DNA of 64,000 bases from Siccirubricoccus sp. G192 (GCF_019084075.1 NZ_JAHREN010000001.1:2515501-2579500); one strand, 5' to 3'; positions 35,677-46,084 are shown, counted from the first letter of the stretch. A program made the numbers and translations. The notes: generated from the letters alone by a model not told the origin.

Positions 35677-36432
35677 TCAGCTCGCCGGCTGCCGGCGCCG
35701 CTCGGCGACCACCGCCTCGAAATCATGGTGCTGGTGCCAGTTGATATGCTCGGCGAGCGCGGCAACGGCGGCCGCCTCGTCGCCCGCGGCCAGCGCCGCC
35801 AGTAGCGCCGCATGCTCGCCTTCGGCGATGCCGGGGGCACGGCCCTGCTGCGCCAGGCCCCAGATCACCGCGAGCTGCCGCGCCAGGCTCTGCCACAGCG
35901 CCACCAGCGGCGCATTGCCCGAGGCCCGGAGGATCTCGCAGTGGAACTGCTCCTCCGCGGCGACGATCAGGGCGGGATCGCCGCCACTGGTGGCCAGCGC
36001 GAATTGTGCCCCGGCCTGCTCCAGCGCAGCGAAACGCTCGCGCCCGCCGGGCCGGCGCAGCGCTTCCTGCACCGCCAGTGTCTCCAGCGCGAGGCGCACC
36101 CGCATGAGGGCGGCGACGCCCTGGTTGTCCACCTGCATCAGGCGCATGCCCTTGTAGGGCGTGCTGACCACGATGCCCTGGGATTCCAGCAGCCGCAGCG
36201 CCTCCCGCACCGGGACGCGGCTGATGCCGAGGTCGCGGGCGATCTCGGCCTCCACCAGACGGTCGCCGGGCAGGAAGATGCCGCGCGCGGCGGCGGCGAC
36301 GATGGCCGCGGCCGCCTGCTCGACCATGGTGCGGGGCTGCACCGGCAAGAGGCGCCGTGGTTCGATGAAGGCGGGGCCGATCGCTGCCGGCGCGCCGCCC
36401 CGCGCCCGCTGGTCCCGAACAGCCACGTCCAT
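35677..36432 (-). CDS. GntR family transcriptional regulator (FCD domain)
   Basis: 251 residues. The N-terminal winged helix is at about 38-105: GIFLPGDRLVEAEIARDLG, followed by ISRVPVREALRLLESQGIV, the classic GntR recognition helix. The C-terminal FCD helical bundle includes RVRLALETLAVQEALRR, EEQFHCEILRASGNAP and EHAALLAALAAGDEAAAVAALAEH, with the histidines that bind a metal and a carboxylate effector. Such regulators repress catabolic genes and respond to a small acid. It is 80 bases upstream of the gamma-glutamyltransferase gene and probably controls it or the Bug genes across the gap. Confidence 0.9.
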   Translation of the reverse strand: MDVAVRDQRARGGAPAAIGPAFIEPRRLLPVQPRTMVEQAAAAIVAAAARGIFLPGDRLVEAEIARDLGISRVPVREALRLLESQGIVVSTPYKGMRLMQVDNQGVAALMRVRLALETLAVQEALRRPGGRERFAALEQAGAQFALATSGGDPALIVAAEEQFHCEILRASGNAPLVALWQSLARQLAVIWGLAQQGRAPGIAEGEHAALLAALAAGDEAAAVAALAEHINWHQHHDFEAVVAERRRQPAS

Positions 36433-36779
36433 AGGCCCCTTCTATCTAACGAAGAAGCCTAGCATAAATTCAACTTATTGGTTTTGAAAGGGACTGCTCG
36501 GCGGGTCCGCAACGATCGGCCAATGCAATCGGGCAGCCAGTCCCCGCGGAGTGGTCTCGGGGCATGTGGCCGGCAACCGGCCAAGCGTTTCAGGCATCCG
36601 GTGCCGGGTGAGCGGAATCCAGAAATCCCAACGGGTTGTGTGCATACAATCACAACCGGTATTCGCATAGGATATCCCGATGCCCGTGCTCCCGGAGCCC
36701 TCCGAGGCCCTTAGCAGCCTATGCTGCAAAAATACCACATCCGGGCATGAAATCGGACACGCCGGTGGACGGTATGCCT
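36433..36779. other. 347-bp AT-richer control gap upstream of the GntR gene
   Basis: No coding frame was found. The stretch is richer in A+T than its surroundings. It lies behind the GntR gene start and beyond the end of the tandem Bug genes, so it must carry the GntR promoter. It holds one operator-like inverted repeat (separate entry). Confidence 0.5.
36634..36657. promoter_or_regulatory. Candidate GntR-type operator
   Basis: GGTTGTG (36634-36640) and CACAACC (36651-36657) form a 7-bp inverted repeat. Across its centre is TGTGCATACA (36639-36648), which matches the TGT-N4-ACA layout of FadR-subfamily GntR operators. It lies about 200 bases upstream of the GntR start. Binding is inferred from pattern only. 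Confidence 0.35.
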
Positions 36780-37763
36780 TCACTCCTTCCAGGGGCGGCG
36801 CTGCCAGAGGCTTCGCAGCCCCGACTCCATCTCCGCAATCATTTCCCGGTAAGCGGCCCCGACCAAGGGCCTGAGCGGCAGGGCCAGGCGGTCCGCCTCG
36901 CGCAGGAAGGCCGGGTCCGCCAGGGCCGCGCCGAAGGCGCTTTCGAGGCGAATCCGCAATGGGTCCGGCAGGCCGGGCGGCGCGACGATGCCGCGGCTCG
37001 CCCCGGCCACCAGGTCGAAACCCTGCTCCCGGAAGGTCGGCACTTCGGGCAGCGGGGCCCAGCGCTCCGCCATGGCGCCGCCGAGATAGCGGATGCGGCC
37101 CTCCCGGACGAGGGCGATGCCGTCGCTCATGTTGCCGACCGCCAGGTGCAGATGGCCGCCCAGCAGCGCCTGCATCACCGGGGCGCCGCCGGGGAAGGGC
37201 ACATGCACCAGCGGGGGCAGGCCGGCCAGCGCCTCGAAAGCCAGCATCACGATATAGTCGTCGCTGCCGACCCCGGTGGTGCCGTAATTCAGCGCCCCCG
37301 GCCGCGCCCGCGCCGCCGCGACCAGATCCGGGAGGCCGCGGACCGACGAATTGGCCTGCACGAAGAAGCAGTTGGGATCCTCCACCACATTGGCGAGGAA
37401 GGTGTAATCCAGCGCCCGGTAGCGCGCCGGCCGCTCGATCGGGATCGCCTGGAGCACCGGGGCGGTGACGGCGCCCAGCGTGAAGCCATCCGGCGCCGCG
37501 TTGAAGATGGCCTCGTAGCCGAGCTGTCCGCCGGCGCCGGAGCGGTTGGTGATCACCGTCCGGGCGCCGCCGCCCAGATGCCGCGCCACGATCGGCAGCA
37601 GCAGCCGGGTCATAACATCCACGCCGCCGCCGGGCGGGAAGGGGACGATGGTCTCGATCGGCCGCTCGCCCGGCCAGGCCGATGCCGCCGGCCCCTGGGC
37701 GCGGGCGATGGCGGGTACGGCCAGCGTGGCGAGGCTCGCGGCGATGCCGCGGCGGGTCAACAT
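36780..37763 (-). CDS. Bug/TctC family periplasmic solute-binding receptor (tandem copy B)
   Basis: 327 residues from the ATG at 37763, with AGGAA just upstream. The signal peptide is MLTRRGIAASLATLAVPAIA, cleaved near ARAQ. Family blocks are ETIVPFPPGGGVDVMTRLL, VITNRSGAGGQLGYEA, AAPDGFTLG and GTTGVGSDDYIVMLAFE, then PEVPTFREQGFDLVAGASRG. It is a clear paralogue of the gene just upstream (copy A), sharing FREQGFD, PIERPARYR/PLERPARWR and the RRPW ending. The two are 85 bases apart on the same strand and probably form one unit. No TctA/TctB partner is near. Confidence 0.9.
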   Translation of the reverse strand: MLTRRGIAASLATLAVPAIARAQGPAASAWPGERPIETIVPFPPGGGVDVMTRLLLPIVARHLGGGARTVITNRSGAGGQLGYEAIFNAAPDGFTLGAVTAPVLQAIPIERPARYRALDYTFLANVVEDPNCFFVQANSSVRGLPDLVAAARARPGALNYGTTGVGSDDYIVMLAFEALAGLPPLVHVPFPGGAPVMQALLGGHLHLAVGNMSDGIALVREGRIRYLGGAMAERWAPLPEVPTFREQGFDLVAGASRGIVAPPGLPDPLRIRLESAFGAALADPAFLREADRLALPLRPLVGAAYREMIAEMESGLRSLWQRRPWKE

Positions 37764-37848
37764 GGCATTCCTCCCAGGTATCGTTGCCGGAAGGGTGCGG
37801 CCTCGGCCCTTCGGCCGCAAGCCTTCACATGGGGCAAGCCCTGGCCGG

Positions 37849-38813
37849 TCAGTTCCGCCAGGGCCGGCGCTTGTAGAGCTCCCGCATCGCTGAATCCTCG
37901 CGCAGCACCGCGGCGCGATAGGCCTCCCCAGCCGGGGCTGCAGCGGCAGGCCGAGCCGCTCCGCCTCCGCCAGGAAGGTGGGGTCGGCCAGGGTGGCGGT
38001 CAGCGCCTCCACCAGCCGCGCCTGGATGGCGGGCGGCAGCCCGGGCGGGCCGACGAAGCCGCGCGAGGATCCGACCACCACGTCGAAACCCTGTTCGCGG
38101 AAGGTCGGCACATCGCCCGCCTGCGCCCAGCGCTCCGGCGCCGCGTAGCCGAGGCAGCGGATGCGGCCCTCGCGCATCAGGGTCAGCCCCTCGCTGATAT
38201 TGAAGGAACCCACCTCCACCGCGCCCGAGAGCAGATCCCGGATCACCAGCGCGGTGCCGTTATAGGGCGCGTGCAGGGCACGGAATCCCGCCGCTTCCTC
38301 GAAGGCCAGCAGCAATTGGTGGTCGTCGGAGCCGACGCCGGCCGCGGTGCCGATGCTGACGCTCTCCGGCGCCGGCCGCACCGCCGCCACCAGGTCCGCG
38401 AGGTTCTTCAGCGGCGAGCGTGGCAGCACCCAGAGGCCCGAGGCGTCGTCCACCACATTGGCGAGATAGGTGAAATCCGCGATCCGCCAGCGCGCCGGCC
38501 GCTCCAGCGGAATGGAGGCCAGGCTGCCGGTGGCGACGCAGCCCAGGGTATAGCCATCCGGCGCCGCGTTGAAGACCGCCTCGTCGCCGAGCTGGCCGCT
38601 GGCGCCGGCCCGGTTGGTGACGACGAAGCGGGCGCCGGCCAGGCGCGGCGCCAGGTGCTGCAGCACCATGCGGGCCAGGATGTCCACGCCGCCGCCGGGC
38701 GGATAGGGCACGATCACCTCGATCGGCCGGTCGGCCGGCCATTCCGCCGCCCGCGCCGATCCGGGCAGGGCCAGGCCGAGGGGCAGGGCGAGCAGGCTGC
38801 GGCGCAGGGGCAT
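37849..38813 (-). CDS. Bug/TctC family receptor (tandem copy A; frameshifted at 37926-37929)
   Basis: From the ATG at 38813 (GGAG nine bases upstream) the protein has a signal peptide (PLRRSLLALPLGLALPGSARA) and the blocks IEVIVPYPPGGGVDILARM, VVTNRAGASGQLGDEAV, AAPDGYTLGC, VSIGTAAGVGSDDHQLLL and VPTFREQGFDVVVGSSRG. After LPLQPRLG the frame is lost and runs on into copy B. With one base added in the C4 run at 37926-37929 the end becomes EAYRAAVLREDSAMRELY then KRRPWRN and stops at 37849, matching copy B's ending and giving 321 residues. So the open frame that appears to fuse the two receptors is an artefact of the deletion. Confidence 0.86.
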
Positions 38814-38938
38814 GGGGGGCGACTCCGTCCATCGGGTGGGCAAACTGCCCCCCGGGCCTGCCGGCGCGTCCAGCCGGGCGGCTTCCGGTGGCGCGCCGGC
38901 CGGCCCACTATGCCGGCTGCAACCGGCAGGAGGCGGGG

Positions 38939-39382
38939 ATGACGGAGGAGGATCGGGCGGCCTATGGGATCGAGGGCGAATGGCCGGTGCTGCGCCGGCA
39001 CCGCATCCGCTGGGCCGAATGCGACATGTACGGGCATGTGAACCACGCCGCCTACCTGACGCTCTGCGAGGATCTGCGGGTGGCGCATTGGCTCTCGCTC
39101 GGCGGAGGCTTCGCGCCCGATGCGCCCGGCCCGGTGGTGGCGCAGCTGGAGGCGCGCTACCTCCGCCCGCTCGGCTTCGACGACGCGGTGGCGCTGACCC
39201 TCCGCCCCGGCAGCGTGCGCCGCACCAGCTACACGCATGACTATGCCGTGTGGAAAGGCGGCCTGGTCTTCTCCGGCAAGGCGGTGCTGGTGGTGGTGCG
39301 GAACGACACCGGCGAGCGGGTGCCGGTGCCGCCCGAGGCGCGGCGCATGCTGGTCGCGCAGGGGGCGAAGGACGAGGCGTAG
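38939..39382 (+). CDS. Acyl-CoA thioesterase (hot-dog fold)
   Basis: 147 residues from the ATG at 38939, six bases after AGGAGG. The 4-hydroxybenzoyl-CoA thioesterase pattern is RIRWAECDMYGHVNHAAYL, in which the aspartate of CDMYGHVN is the catalytic residue; the later RYLRPLGFDDAVALTL strand and KAVLVVVRNDTGERV complete a hot-dog domain. These cytosolic enzymes hydrolyse short or aromatic acyl-CoA. It is divergent from the tandem Bug genes and convergent with the DenD-like gene. Substrate unknown. Confidence 0.85.
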   Translation: MTEEDRAAYGIEGEWPVLRRHRIRWAECDMYGHVNHAAYLTLCEDLRVAHWLSLGGGFAPDAPGPVVAQLEARYLRPLGFDDAVALTLRPGSVRRTSYTHDYAVWKGGLVFSGKAVLVVVRNDTGERVPVPPEARRMLVAQGAKDEA

Positions 39383-39392
39383 GGACGGCAGA

Positions 39393-40380
39393 CTACAGCC
39401 CGCGTTCCCGGCGCGTCGCCGCCAGGTCCTCGGCGATGAAGCCCTGGACGATCTCCTCCAGCGATTCCTGTTCGGAGAAGCCGAGCAGGCGGCGGGCGCG
39501 CTCGGCGGTGAAGGCGGCCGGCCAGCCGCCGACGATGGCCTCGATCGTCGGGTCGGGCGCGGGCCGCACCAGGGCGCGGGCGGCGGGACCGGCGACCGTC
39601 TCCAGCGCCTGCAACAGCTTGGCGACGGTGGCGCTCCGCCCCGGCGGGTTGATGCCGCGGTCGAGGCCGAGCGGCGCCGTATCCATGGTCATCGCGTGCA
39701 GGAACCAGTCCACGGCGCGGCGGGGCGAGCAGATCCAGAGGGCGAAATCCTCGCCGACCGGCAGTTCCGTGGGCAGGCCCAGCAGCGGCTCCCGCAGGAT
39801 CGCGGAAACGAAGCTCGACGCCGCCTTGTTCGGCCGACCCGGGCGGATGATGACGGTGGGGAGGCGGAGGCTCACCGCATCCATCAGCCCGCGGCGGGTG
39901 GCGTCCTGGAGCAGCAATTCGCCGATGGCCTTCTGCGCCCCGTAGCTGTTGCCGGGAAGCTGGCGGGCATCATCCGGCAGCACCGCCTCCTGCCCGCCGC
40001 CGAAACTGGCGACGGAGGAAGTGAAGACCACCCGCGGCGGTTGCTGAAGCGCCCGGCAGGCCTGCAACACGGCCAGCACCCCCTGGATGTTCACCCGCAG
40101 CCCGAGATCGAGATCGGCCTCCGCCTGGGCGCTGACCACGGCGGCCAGATGCACCACCACCCGCGTCCCCGGCGGGATGGCGGCCGCCACGGCGGCGGGG
40201 TCGGCGATGTCGCCGGCCAGGCAGCGCACGGGGAAGGGGGGCTTCCGGCGCCGGTGGCTCGGCCAGATCGAAAAGGGTGAGGCCCTGGATCGGCTGGCCG
40301 CCGAGCCGCCCCTCTTGCGCCAGGCGCTGCGCCAGCTTGCGGCCGAGGAAGCCGCCGCCGCCCAGGATCGTGATCGTCAT
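39393..40380 (-). CDS. denD: NAD-dependent epimerase/dehydratase family, D-erythronate dehydrogenase-like (frameshifted at 40236-40241)
   Basis: The ATG at 40380 has AAGGAGGG upstream. It starts MTITILGGGGFLGRKLAQRL, then QGLTLFDLAEPPAPEAP, in one frame. The next frame takes over with RCLAGDIADPAAVAAAIP, VVVHLAAVVSAQAEADLDL, VFTSSVASFG and the catalytic NSYGAQKAIGELLL (Tyr-x3-Lys). One G too many in the G6 run at 40236-40241 explains the switch; corrected, the protein has 328 residues. The start and AVVSAQAEADLD loop are typical of DenD, which oxidises D-erythronate at C2 in C4 sugar-acid breakdown. The other den/otn genes are not here, so a related sugar-acid dehydrogenase is possible. Confidence 0.82.
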
Positions 40381-40453
40381 CGCTTCCCTCCTTTTTTCGC
40401 CCAGCCCGCAGGCCGGGTGTGGCGGCTGCCGCCGTAGCGCGCAATATAGTCGC

Positions 40454-41623
40454 ATGATCGCCAGGCACCGCTTCCAGCTCCTGCTCAACCGCCATGCCGG
40501 GACCCCCGGGGTGGTCGTGCTTCCCGAGGGCGGCTTCCGCCGGGCGCGGGAGGAGATCACCTTATGGCCCGGCTATGCGCCGACGCCGCTGATCTCGCTG
40601 CCGGATGTGGCGCGGGAGGCGCGGGTCGCGGCGGTCTACTGGAAGGACGAGGCCGGGCGCTTCGGCCTCGGCAGCTTCAAGGCGCTGGGTGGCGCCTATG
40701 CGGTGATGCGGGTGCTGACGGTGGAACTCTCGAAGCGCGGCATCGCCAACGCCGTCACCTCCGCCGAGTTGCTGGAGGGCAAGTATCGGGAGGCGACAGC
40801 GGGCATCACCGTCACCTGCGCCACCGATGGCAACCACGGCCGCAGCGTCGCCTGGGGCGCGCAGCGCTTCGGCGCACGCTGCGTCATCTTCGTGCATGAG
40901 ACGGTGAGCCAGGGCCGGCGCGATGCCATCGCCGCCTATGGCGCCGAGATCCGCGTGGTATCAGGCACCTATGACGATGCCGTGCGCGCGGCGCAGCGGA
41001 CCGCGGAGAAGGAGGGCTGGTTCGTCGTCTCCGATACCTCCTATGCGGGCTATACCGAGGTGCCGCGGGACGTGATGCAGGGCTACCGGCTGATGGCCGA
41101 GGAAGCCGCGGCGCAGCTTGCCACCGCGCCGAGCCATGTCTTCATCCAGGGCGGCGTCGGCGGGCTCGCGGCGGCGGTCTCGGTGCAGATGCGGACCAGC
41201 TATGGCGCCGCCGCGCCGCATCTGGTGGTGGCGGAGCCCGACCAGGCCGCCTGCCTGCTGGCCAGCGCCGAGGCCGGCGAGCCCGTTGCGATCGAGGGCG
41301 AGCTGGACACGCTGATGGCGGGCCTCGCCTGCGGCGAGCCGAGCCTGCTGGCCTGGCAGGAGCTGGAACGCGCCGCCTTCGCCTTCATGGCGGTGCCTGA
41401 CCAGGCGGCGGTGGACTGCATGCGGCTGCTGGTACGGCGCGAGTCGCGGGTGGTGGCGGGGGAGAGCGCGGTGGCCGGCCTCGCCGCGCTGCTGCTGGCG
41501 GCCCGCGACCCCTTCGGGCGGACGGCGCTCGGCCTGACGGAAGCAAGCCAGGTGCTGCTCTTCGGCACCGAGGGGGCGACCGACCCGGTGCTCTACGCCA
41601 GGCTGGTGGAGGCGGCGGCCTGA
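40454..41623 (+). CDS. dpaL: Diaminopropionate ammonia-lyase
   Basis: 389 residues. The start is taken at the ATG at 40454, although no ribosome site is visible. This is a fold-type II PLP enzyme: GYAPTPLISLPDVA, then FGLGSFKALGGAYAV with the PLP lysine, CATDGNHGRSVAWGAQRFGA, the phosphate-binding IQGGVGGLAAAVS and VLLFGTEGATDPV at the end. DpaL breaks 2,3-diaminopropionate to pyruvate and ammonia without regard to the C2 configuration. The length matches the E. coli YgeX protein. It is divergent from the DenD-like gene with 73 bases between and leads the ugp genes. Confidence 0.9.
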   Translation: MIARHRFQLLLNRHAGTPGVVVLPEGGFRRAREEITLWPGYAPTPLISLPDVAREARVAAVYWKDEAGRFGLGSFKALGGAYAVMRVLTVELSKRGIANAVTSAELLEGKYREATAGITVTCATDGNHGRSVAWGAQRFGARCVIFVHETVSQGRRDAIAAYGAEIRVVSGTYDDAVRAAQRTAEKEGWFVVSDTSYAGYTEVPRDVMQGYRLMAEEAAAQLATAPSHVFIQGGVGGLAAAVSVQMRTSYGAAAPHLVVAEPDQAACLLASAEAGEPVAIEGELDTLMAGLACGEPSLLAWQELERAAFAFMAVPDQAAVDCMRLLVRRESRVVAGESAVAGLAALLLAARDPFGRTALGLTEASQVLLFGTEGATDPVLYARLVEAAA

Positions 41624-41738
41624 CCCGCCTTGCCCGGGACACCGGGCTTCCTCTATCTGTTGCCAATCTGGCACGTGGCCGCAACGCAGGCGGGCTAGGT
41701 GGCTGCCTGCGTCAACGACATCGGGGAGTGTTCACGCC

Positions 41739-43091
41739 ATGAAGCGCCGATTCCTGGCTGCCGCCGCGCTCGGTCTCGCGGCCCTGGCCGGCCTGCTGCC
41801 CCGGCCTGCCGCGGCCCAGGCCCAGCCGGTGGAGATCCAGTTCTGGCACGGGCTGGCCCAGCCGCTCGGCGGCCAGCTTGAGCAGATCGTGGCGGATTTC
41901 AACGCCTCGCAGCCGCGCTACCGGGTGGTGCCCTCCTTCCGCGGCGGCTATGCGGAAACCATGGTGGCGGCCATCGCCGCCTTCCGTGCCAATGCCGCGC
42001 CGCATCTGGTGCAGATGTTCGAGGTCGGCACCGGCACCATGATGGCCGCCGGCCGCGCGGTGAAGCCGACCTACGGATTGCTGGCCGAATCGGGCGTGGA
42101 GATCGACTTCGGGGACTACCTGCCGCCGGTGCGCGGCTACTACCAGGCGGCGGATGGGCGGCAGATGAGCCTGCCCTTCAATTCCTCCACCGCCGTGATG
42201 TTCTGGAACAAGGACCATTTCCGCCGCGCCGGCCTCGACCCCAACGCGCCGCCGCAGACCTGGCAGGAGGTGGAGCAGGCGGCGCGCAAGCTGAAGGCGG
42301 CCGGCCTCGCCTGCCCGCTGACCACCGCCTGGCCCGCTTGGGTGCAGGTGGAGCAGATGAGCGCCCTGCATGACGTGCCGATCGCCACGCTCGGCAACGG
42401 CTTCGGCGGCCTCGGCGCGGAAATGCGGGTGAACAACCCGCTGATGGTCCGCCACATGAACAACCTGATCGCCTGGCAGCGCGAGGGGCTGTTCAAGTAT
42501 GGCGGCCGCGACGCCGCCGCCGATGCACTCTTCCCGAACGGCGAATGCAGCATCTACATGGGTTCCTCCGGGGTGCGGAGCCGCATCATCCGTGAGGGCC
42601 GCTTCGAATGGGGCACCGCCATGCTGCCCTATTACAGCGATGTCGCCGGCGCGCCGCGCAACTCAATCATCGGCGGCGCCAGCTTCTGGGCGCTGAACCG
42701 CGGTCCGCAGGGCGGGCGCAATGCGGAGGAGTGGAAGGGCGTGGCGGAGTTCTTCCGCTACCTCAGCCAGCCCGAGGTGGATGCGAAATGGCACATGGAG
42801 ACCGGCTATGTGCCGGTGCGCCGCGCCAGCTACGCTATTGCCGAACGCGAAGGCTACTACCAGAAGAACCCCGGCGCCGAGATCCCGATCGAGCAATTGC
42901 TGCGCGGCGGCGAGACCACCGAGAATACCCGCGGCATCCGCCTCGGCGGCTATGTCGAGATCCGCAACATCATCCAGGAGGAGATGGAAAAGGCCTTCCA
43001 GGGCCAGCAGGACGGCCAGCAGGCGATGGATGCCGTGGTGCGCCGCGGCAACCAGGTGCTGCGCAACTTCGAACGCGCGAACCGCCAGTAG
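41739..43091 (+). CDS. ugpB: ABC transporter periplasmic glycerol-3-phosphate-type binding protein
   Basis: 450 residues. A Sec signal peptide ([19 protein letters not shown], cleaved near AAAQA) precedes [20 protein letters not shown]. The UgpB-type blocks are [32 protein letters not shown] (here [18 protein letters not shown]) and [18 protein letters not shown]. Later are [11 protein letters not shown] and [10 protein letters not shown]. The protein binds glycerol-3-phosphate or a related glycerophosphodiester in the periplasm and hands it to UgpAE. GGGAG lies upstream of the ATG. It heads ugpB-A-E-C, an operon with short gaps and overlaps. Confidence 0.92.
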   Translation: MKRRFLAAAALGLAALAGLLPRPAAAQAQPVEIQFWHGLAQPLGGQLEQIVADFNASQPRYRVVPSFRGGYAETMVAAIAAFRANAAPHLVQMFEVGTGTMMAAGRAVKPTYGLLAESGVEIDFGDYLPPVRGYYQAADGRQMSLPFNSSTAVMFWNKDHFRRAGLDPNAPPQTWQEVEQAARKLKAAGLACPLTTAWPAWVQVEQMSALHDVPIATLGNGFGGLGAEMRVNNPLMVRHMNNLIAWQREGLFKYGGRDAAADALFPNGECSIYMGSSGVRSRIIREGRFEWGTAMLPYYSDVAGAPRNSIIGGASFWALNRGPQGGRNAEEWKGVAEFFRYLSQPEVDAKWHMETGYVPVRRASYAIAEREGYYQKNPGAEIPIEQLLRGGETTENTRGIRLGGYVEIRNIIQEEMEKAFQGQQDGQQAMDAVVRRGNQVLRNFERANRQ

Positions 43092-43110
43092 CCCGGCCGG
43101 CGGCGGCGCC

Positions 43111-43992
43111 ATGCGCAAGAAGGTCATCTTCAAGGGCGTCGCGCTGCCGCTGCTGCTGCTGGCGCCGCAGCTTGCCATCACCTGCGTCTTCTTCCTCTGG
43201 CCGGCCGGCGCGGCGATCTGGCAATCCGTGCTGCAGCAGGATGCCTGGGGGTTGCGCACGGAATTCGTGGGCCTGCGCAATTTCGAGGAGGTGCTGGTCG
43301 ACCCCGCCTGGCGCGAGGCTGCCTGGAACACGCTGGTCTTCTCCGCCGCCGTCGCCACCAGCGCCATGGCGGTGGCCCTGTTCCTGGCGGTGCAGGCGGA
43401 CAAGTCGATCCGTGGCGCCAATCTCTACAAGACCCTGCTGATCTGGCCCTATGCGGTGGCGCCGGCGGTCGCCGCCGTGCTGTGGTTGTTCCTGTTCCAC
43501 CCTTCGATCGGGCTGATCGGGCGGGCGCTGAACCAGGCCGGCATCCTCTGGGACTACAAGCTGAATGGCGGCCAGGCGATGCTGCTGGTCATCATCGCCA
43601 GTGCCTGGAAGCAGGTGAGCTATAACTTCATCTTCTTCCTGGCCGGGCTGCAAAGCATCCCGCGCAGCGTGCTGGAGGCCGCCGCCATCGACGGCGCCCG
43701 GCCGACCCGGCGCTTCTGGACCGTGGTCTTCCCGCTGCTCTCGCCCACCACCTTCTTCCTGCTGGTGGTGAACCTGGTCTATGCCTTCTTCGATACCTTC
43801 GGCGTGATCCATGCGCTGACCGGCGGCGGCCCGGGCAAGGCGACGGAGACGCTCATCTACAAGGTCTATGTCGAGGGGGTGCAGAACACCAATCTCGGCT
43901 CCTCCGCCGCGCAATCGGTGATCCTGATGGTGCTGGTCATCGCCATGACCGTGGTGCAGTTCCGCTTCATCGAGCGCCGGGTGCATTACTGA
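43111..43992 (+). CDS. ugpA: ABC transporter permease, ugp-type (UgpA)
   Basis: 293 residues with six hydrophobic segments. The conserved EAA loop is [20 protein letters not shown], which touches the ATPase. The N-terminal segment is [19 protein letters not shown], and the domain structure fits MalF-type permeases of carbohydrate importers. Together with UgpE it forms the inner-membrane channel. It begins 19 bases after the ugpB stop, and its own stop overlaps the ugpE start by one base. The specificity is inferred from UgpB and gene order. Confidence 0.92.
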   Translation: MRKKVIFKGVALPLLLLAPQLAITCVFFLWPAGAAIWQSVLQQDAWGLRTEFVGLRNFEEVLVDPAWREAAWNTLVFSAAVATSAMAVALFLAVQADKSIRGANLYKTLLIWPYAVAPAVAAVLWLFLFHPSIGLIGRALNQAGILWDYKLNGGQAMLLVIIASAWKQVSYNFIFFLAGLQSIPRSVLEAAAIDGARPTRRFWTVVFPLLSPTTFFLLVVNLVYAFFDTFGVIHALTGGGPGKATETLIYKVYVEGVQNTNLGSSAAQSVILMVLVIAMTVVQFRFIERRVHY

Positions 43993-44912
43993 TGCCGCCG
44001 GACACCACCCTCGCGGCCCCGGTCGCATTGCTGCCGCAGGATGCGACGCTGGCGGTGCGGACCGCACGGCGGCAGCGGCGCGAGCGCTGGCTGACGCATT
44101 TCTGGCTGCTGCTCGGCGTGCTGGTCTTCGCCCTGCCGATCTGGATCACCCTGGTCGGCTCCACCCATGATGCCTCCACCATCGGCCGCGGCGATGTGCC
44201 GCTGCTGCCGGGCACGCATGGGCTGGAGAACTACGCCGCCGCCTTCGCCACCGGCGGCAGCGGCCGGTTCCGCGCCAGCCCGGCCGGATTGATGCTCTGG
44301 AACAGCGCGCTGATGGCGATGCTGATTGCGACAGGCAAGATCGCGATCTCGCTGCTCTCGGCCTATGCGGTGGTGTTCTTCAGCTTTCCCGGGCGGATGC
44401 TGGCCTTCTGGACCATCTTCCTCACCCTCATGCTGCCGGTGGAGGTGCGGATCATCCCGACCTACCAGGTGATCGTCGATCTCGACCTGTTCAATCCCAT
44501 GGCCGGGCTGACCATCCCATTGATCGCCAGCGCCACAGCGACGCTGCTGTTCCGGCAATTCTTCCTCACCATCCCCGACGAATACGTGGAGGCCGCGAAG
44601 ATCGACGGCGCCGGGCCGCTCCGCTTCTTCCGCGACATCCTGCTGCCGCTCTCGGTCACGAACATCGCGGCGCTCTTCGTCATCCTGTTCATCTATGGCT
44701 GGAACCAGTATCTCTGGCCGTTGCTGGTGGTGAATGACCGTTCGCTGGAAACCATCGTGGTCGGCCTTGCCAAGATGATCGGCTCCGGCGATGCGCAGAA
44801 CGAGTGGAACGTCATCATGGCCACCGCCGTGCTGGCCCTGCTGCCGCCGGTCCTTGTCGTGGTGCTGATGCAGCGCTGGTTCGTCAAGGGCCTGACCGAG
44901 ACCGAGAAATAG
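43992..44912 (+). CDS. ugpE: ABC transporter permease, ugp-type (UgpE)
   Basis: 306 residues with six hydrophobic segments after a cytosolic start rich in arginine ([14 protein letters not shown]). The EAA loop is [18 protein letters not shown], and [15 protein letters not shown] and [14 protein letters not shown] are typical of MalG/UgpE permeases. It pairs with UgpA in the inner membrane. The start overlaps the UgpA stop (TGATG), and ugpC follows after seven bases. Confidence 0.92.
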   Translation: MPPDTTLAAPVALLPQDATLAVRTARRQRRERWLTHFWLLLGVLVFALPIWITLVGSTHDASTIGRGDVPLLPGTHGLENYAAAFATGGSGRFRASPAGLMLWNSALMAMLIATGKIAISLLSAYAVVFFSFPGRMLAFWTIFLTLMLPVEVRIIPTYQVIVDLDLFNPMAGLTIPLIASATATLLFRQFFLTIPDEYVEAAKIDGAGPLRFFRDILLPLSVTNIAALFVILFIYGWNQYLWPLLVVNDRSLETIVVGLAKMIGSGDAQNEWNVIMATAVLALLPPVLVVVLMQRWFVKGLTETEK

Positions 44913-44919
44913 GCGGGTG

Positions 44920-45996
44920 ATGGCGTCCCTCGAACTCACCGGTATCCAGAAAGCCTTCGGCGCCACCCAGGTGCTGCACGGCATCGACCTCGCCGTGGCG
45001 GAGGGCGAGATGATCGTCATCGTCGGCGCCTCCGGCTGCGGCAAATCGACCCTGCTGCGGATCGTGGCGGGGCTGGAGACGCCGAGCCAGGGCAGCGTCC
45101 GCATCGCCGGGCGCGAGGTGACGGGGCTGGAGCCGGCCGATCGCGACATCGCCATGGTGTTCCAGAATTACGCGCTCTACCCGCATATGAGCGTCTTCCA
45201 GAACATGGCCTATGGGCTGAAGATCCGCGGCACGCCCAAGGCGGAGATCACCCGCCGCGTCGGCGAGGCGGCCGAATTGCTCGGCATCGCCGCGCTGCTG
45301 GAGCGCCGGCCGCGCCAACTCTCCGGCGGGCAGCGACAGCGGGTGGCGATGGGCCGCGCCATCGTGCGGCAGCCCAAGCTGTTTTTGTTCGATGAGCCGC
45401 TCTCCAACCTCGACGCCAAGCTCCGCGTGCAGATGCGGGCCGAGATCCGGCGGCTGCAACGCCGCCTCGGCGTCACCAGCCTTTTCGTGACGCATGACCA
45501 GACCGAGGCGATGACGCTCGGCGACCGGCTGGTGGTGATGCATGCCGGCCATGCCGCACAGGTGGCCACACCCATGGAGATCTGGGCGCGGCCGGCCGAT
45601 ACCTATGTCGCCGGCTTTATCGGCAGCCCCGCGATGAATTTCCTGGAAGGCGTGCTGGTCGAGGGCGGCCGCGCCGTGCTGCTGCGCGCCGGGCCGGTGC
45701 TGCACTTCGCCGATGGGCCGCGCGCCGGGCCGGACGGCCAGCGCCTCATCATCGGCATTCGGCCGGAGCATATGCGGCGCGATCCGGAAGCAGGGCTGGG
45801 ATTGGCGCTCGACCTGGTGGAGCCGCTCGGCTCGGAGACGGTGCTGCATGGCCGGCTTCCGGGGGGCGAGGCGCTGACGGCGAAGCTGCATGGGGCGGTG
45901 CCGGCGGCAGGCGGCGCGCTCCGGCTGGCGATCCCGGCGGCGGAACTGCACGTCTTCGACGCCGCCAGCGGCCGGCGGCTCGATGCCGGGCCGTGA
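44920..45996 (+). CDS. ugpC: ABC transporter ATPase, ugp-type (UgpC)
   Basis: 358 residues from the ATG at 44920; a GTG directly before is also possible. The Walker A motif is [11 protein letters not shown] (about residues 37-47), the Q-loop lies in [12 protein letters not shown], the signature is [14 protein letters not shown], Walker B is [12 protein letters not shown] and the switch histidine is in [10 protein letters not shown]. The C-terminal TOBE-like domain (from about 240, containing [11 protein letters not shown]) is typical of MalK/UgpC importers. It powers uptake through UgpAE. Symbol given from operon context, since sequences of this subfamily are alike. Confidence 0.92.
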   Translation: MASLELTGIQKAFGATQVLHGIDLAVAEGEMIVIVGASGCGKSTLLRIVAGLETPSQGSVRIAGREVTGLEPADRDIAMVFQNYALYPHMSVFQNMAYGLKIRGTPKAEITRRVGEAAELLGIAALLERRPRQLSGGQRQRVAMGRAIVRQPKLFLFDEPLSNLDAKLRVQMRAEIRRLQRRLGVTSLFVTHDQTEAMTLGDRLVVMHAGHAAQVATPMEIWARPADTYVAGFIGSPAMNFLEGVLVEGGRAVLLRAGPVLHFADGPRAGPDGQRLIIGIRPEHMRRDPEAGLGLALDLVEPLGSETVLHGRLPGGEALTAKLHGAVPAAGGALRLAIPAAELHVFDAASGRRLDAGP

Positions 45997-46084
45997 CGGG
46001 GCGGTTGACCGCAGGCCGGGCTGGCCCCAATTCCCGTCCGAACCGAAACAGAGGCGAGCAGCCTCGCAATCCGGGAGTAATCCG

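Noticed and set aside
36780..38843. Single 687-residue double Bug receptor
   Set aside because: The join depends on a missing base at 37926-37929. The upstream copy has its own proper ending when corrected, and the second has its own signal peptide and ribosome site.
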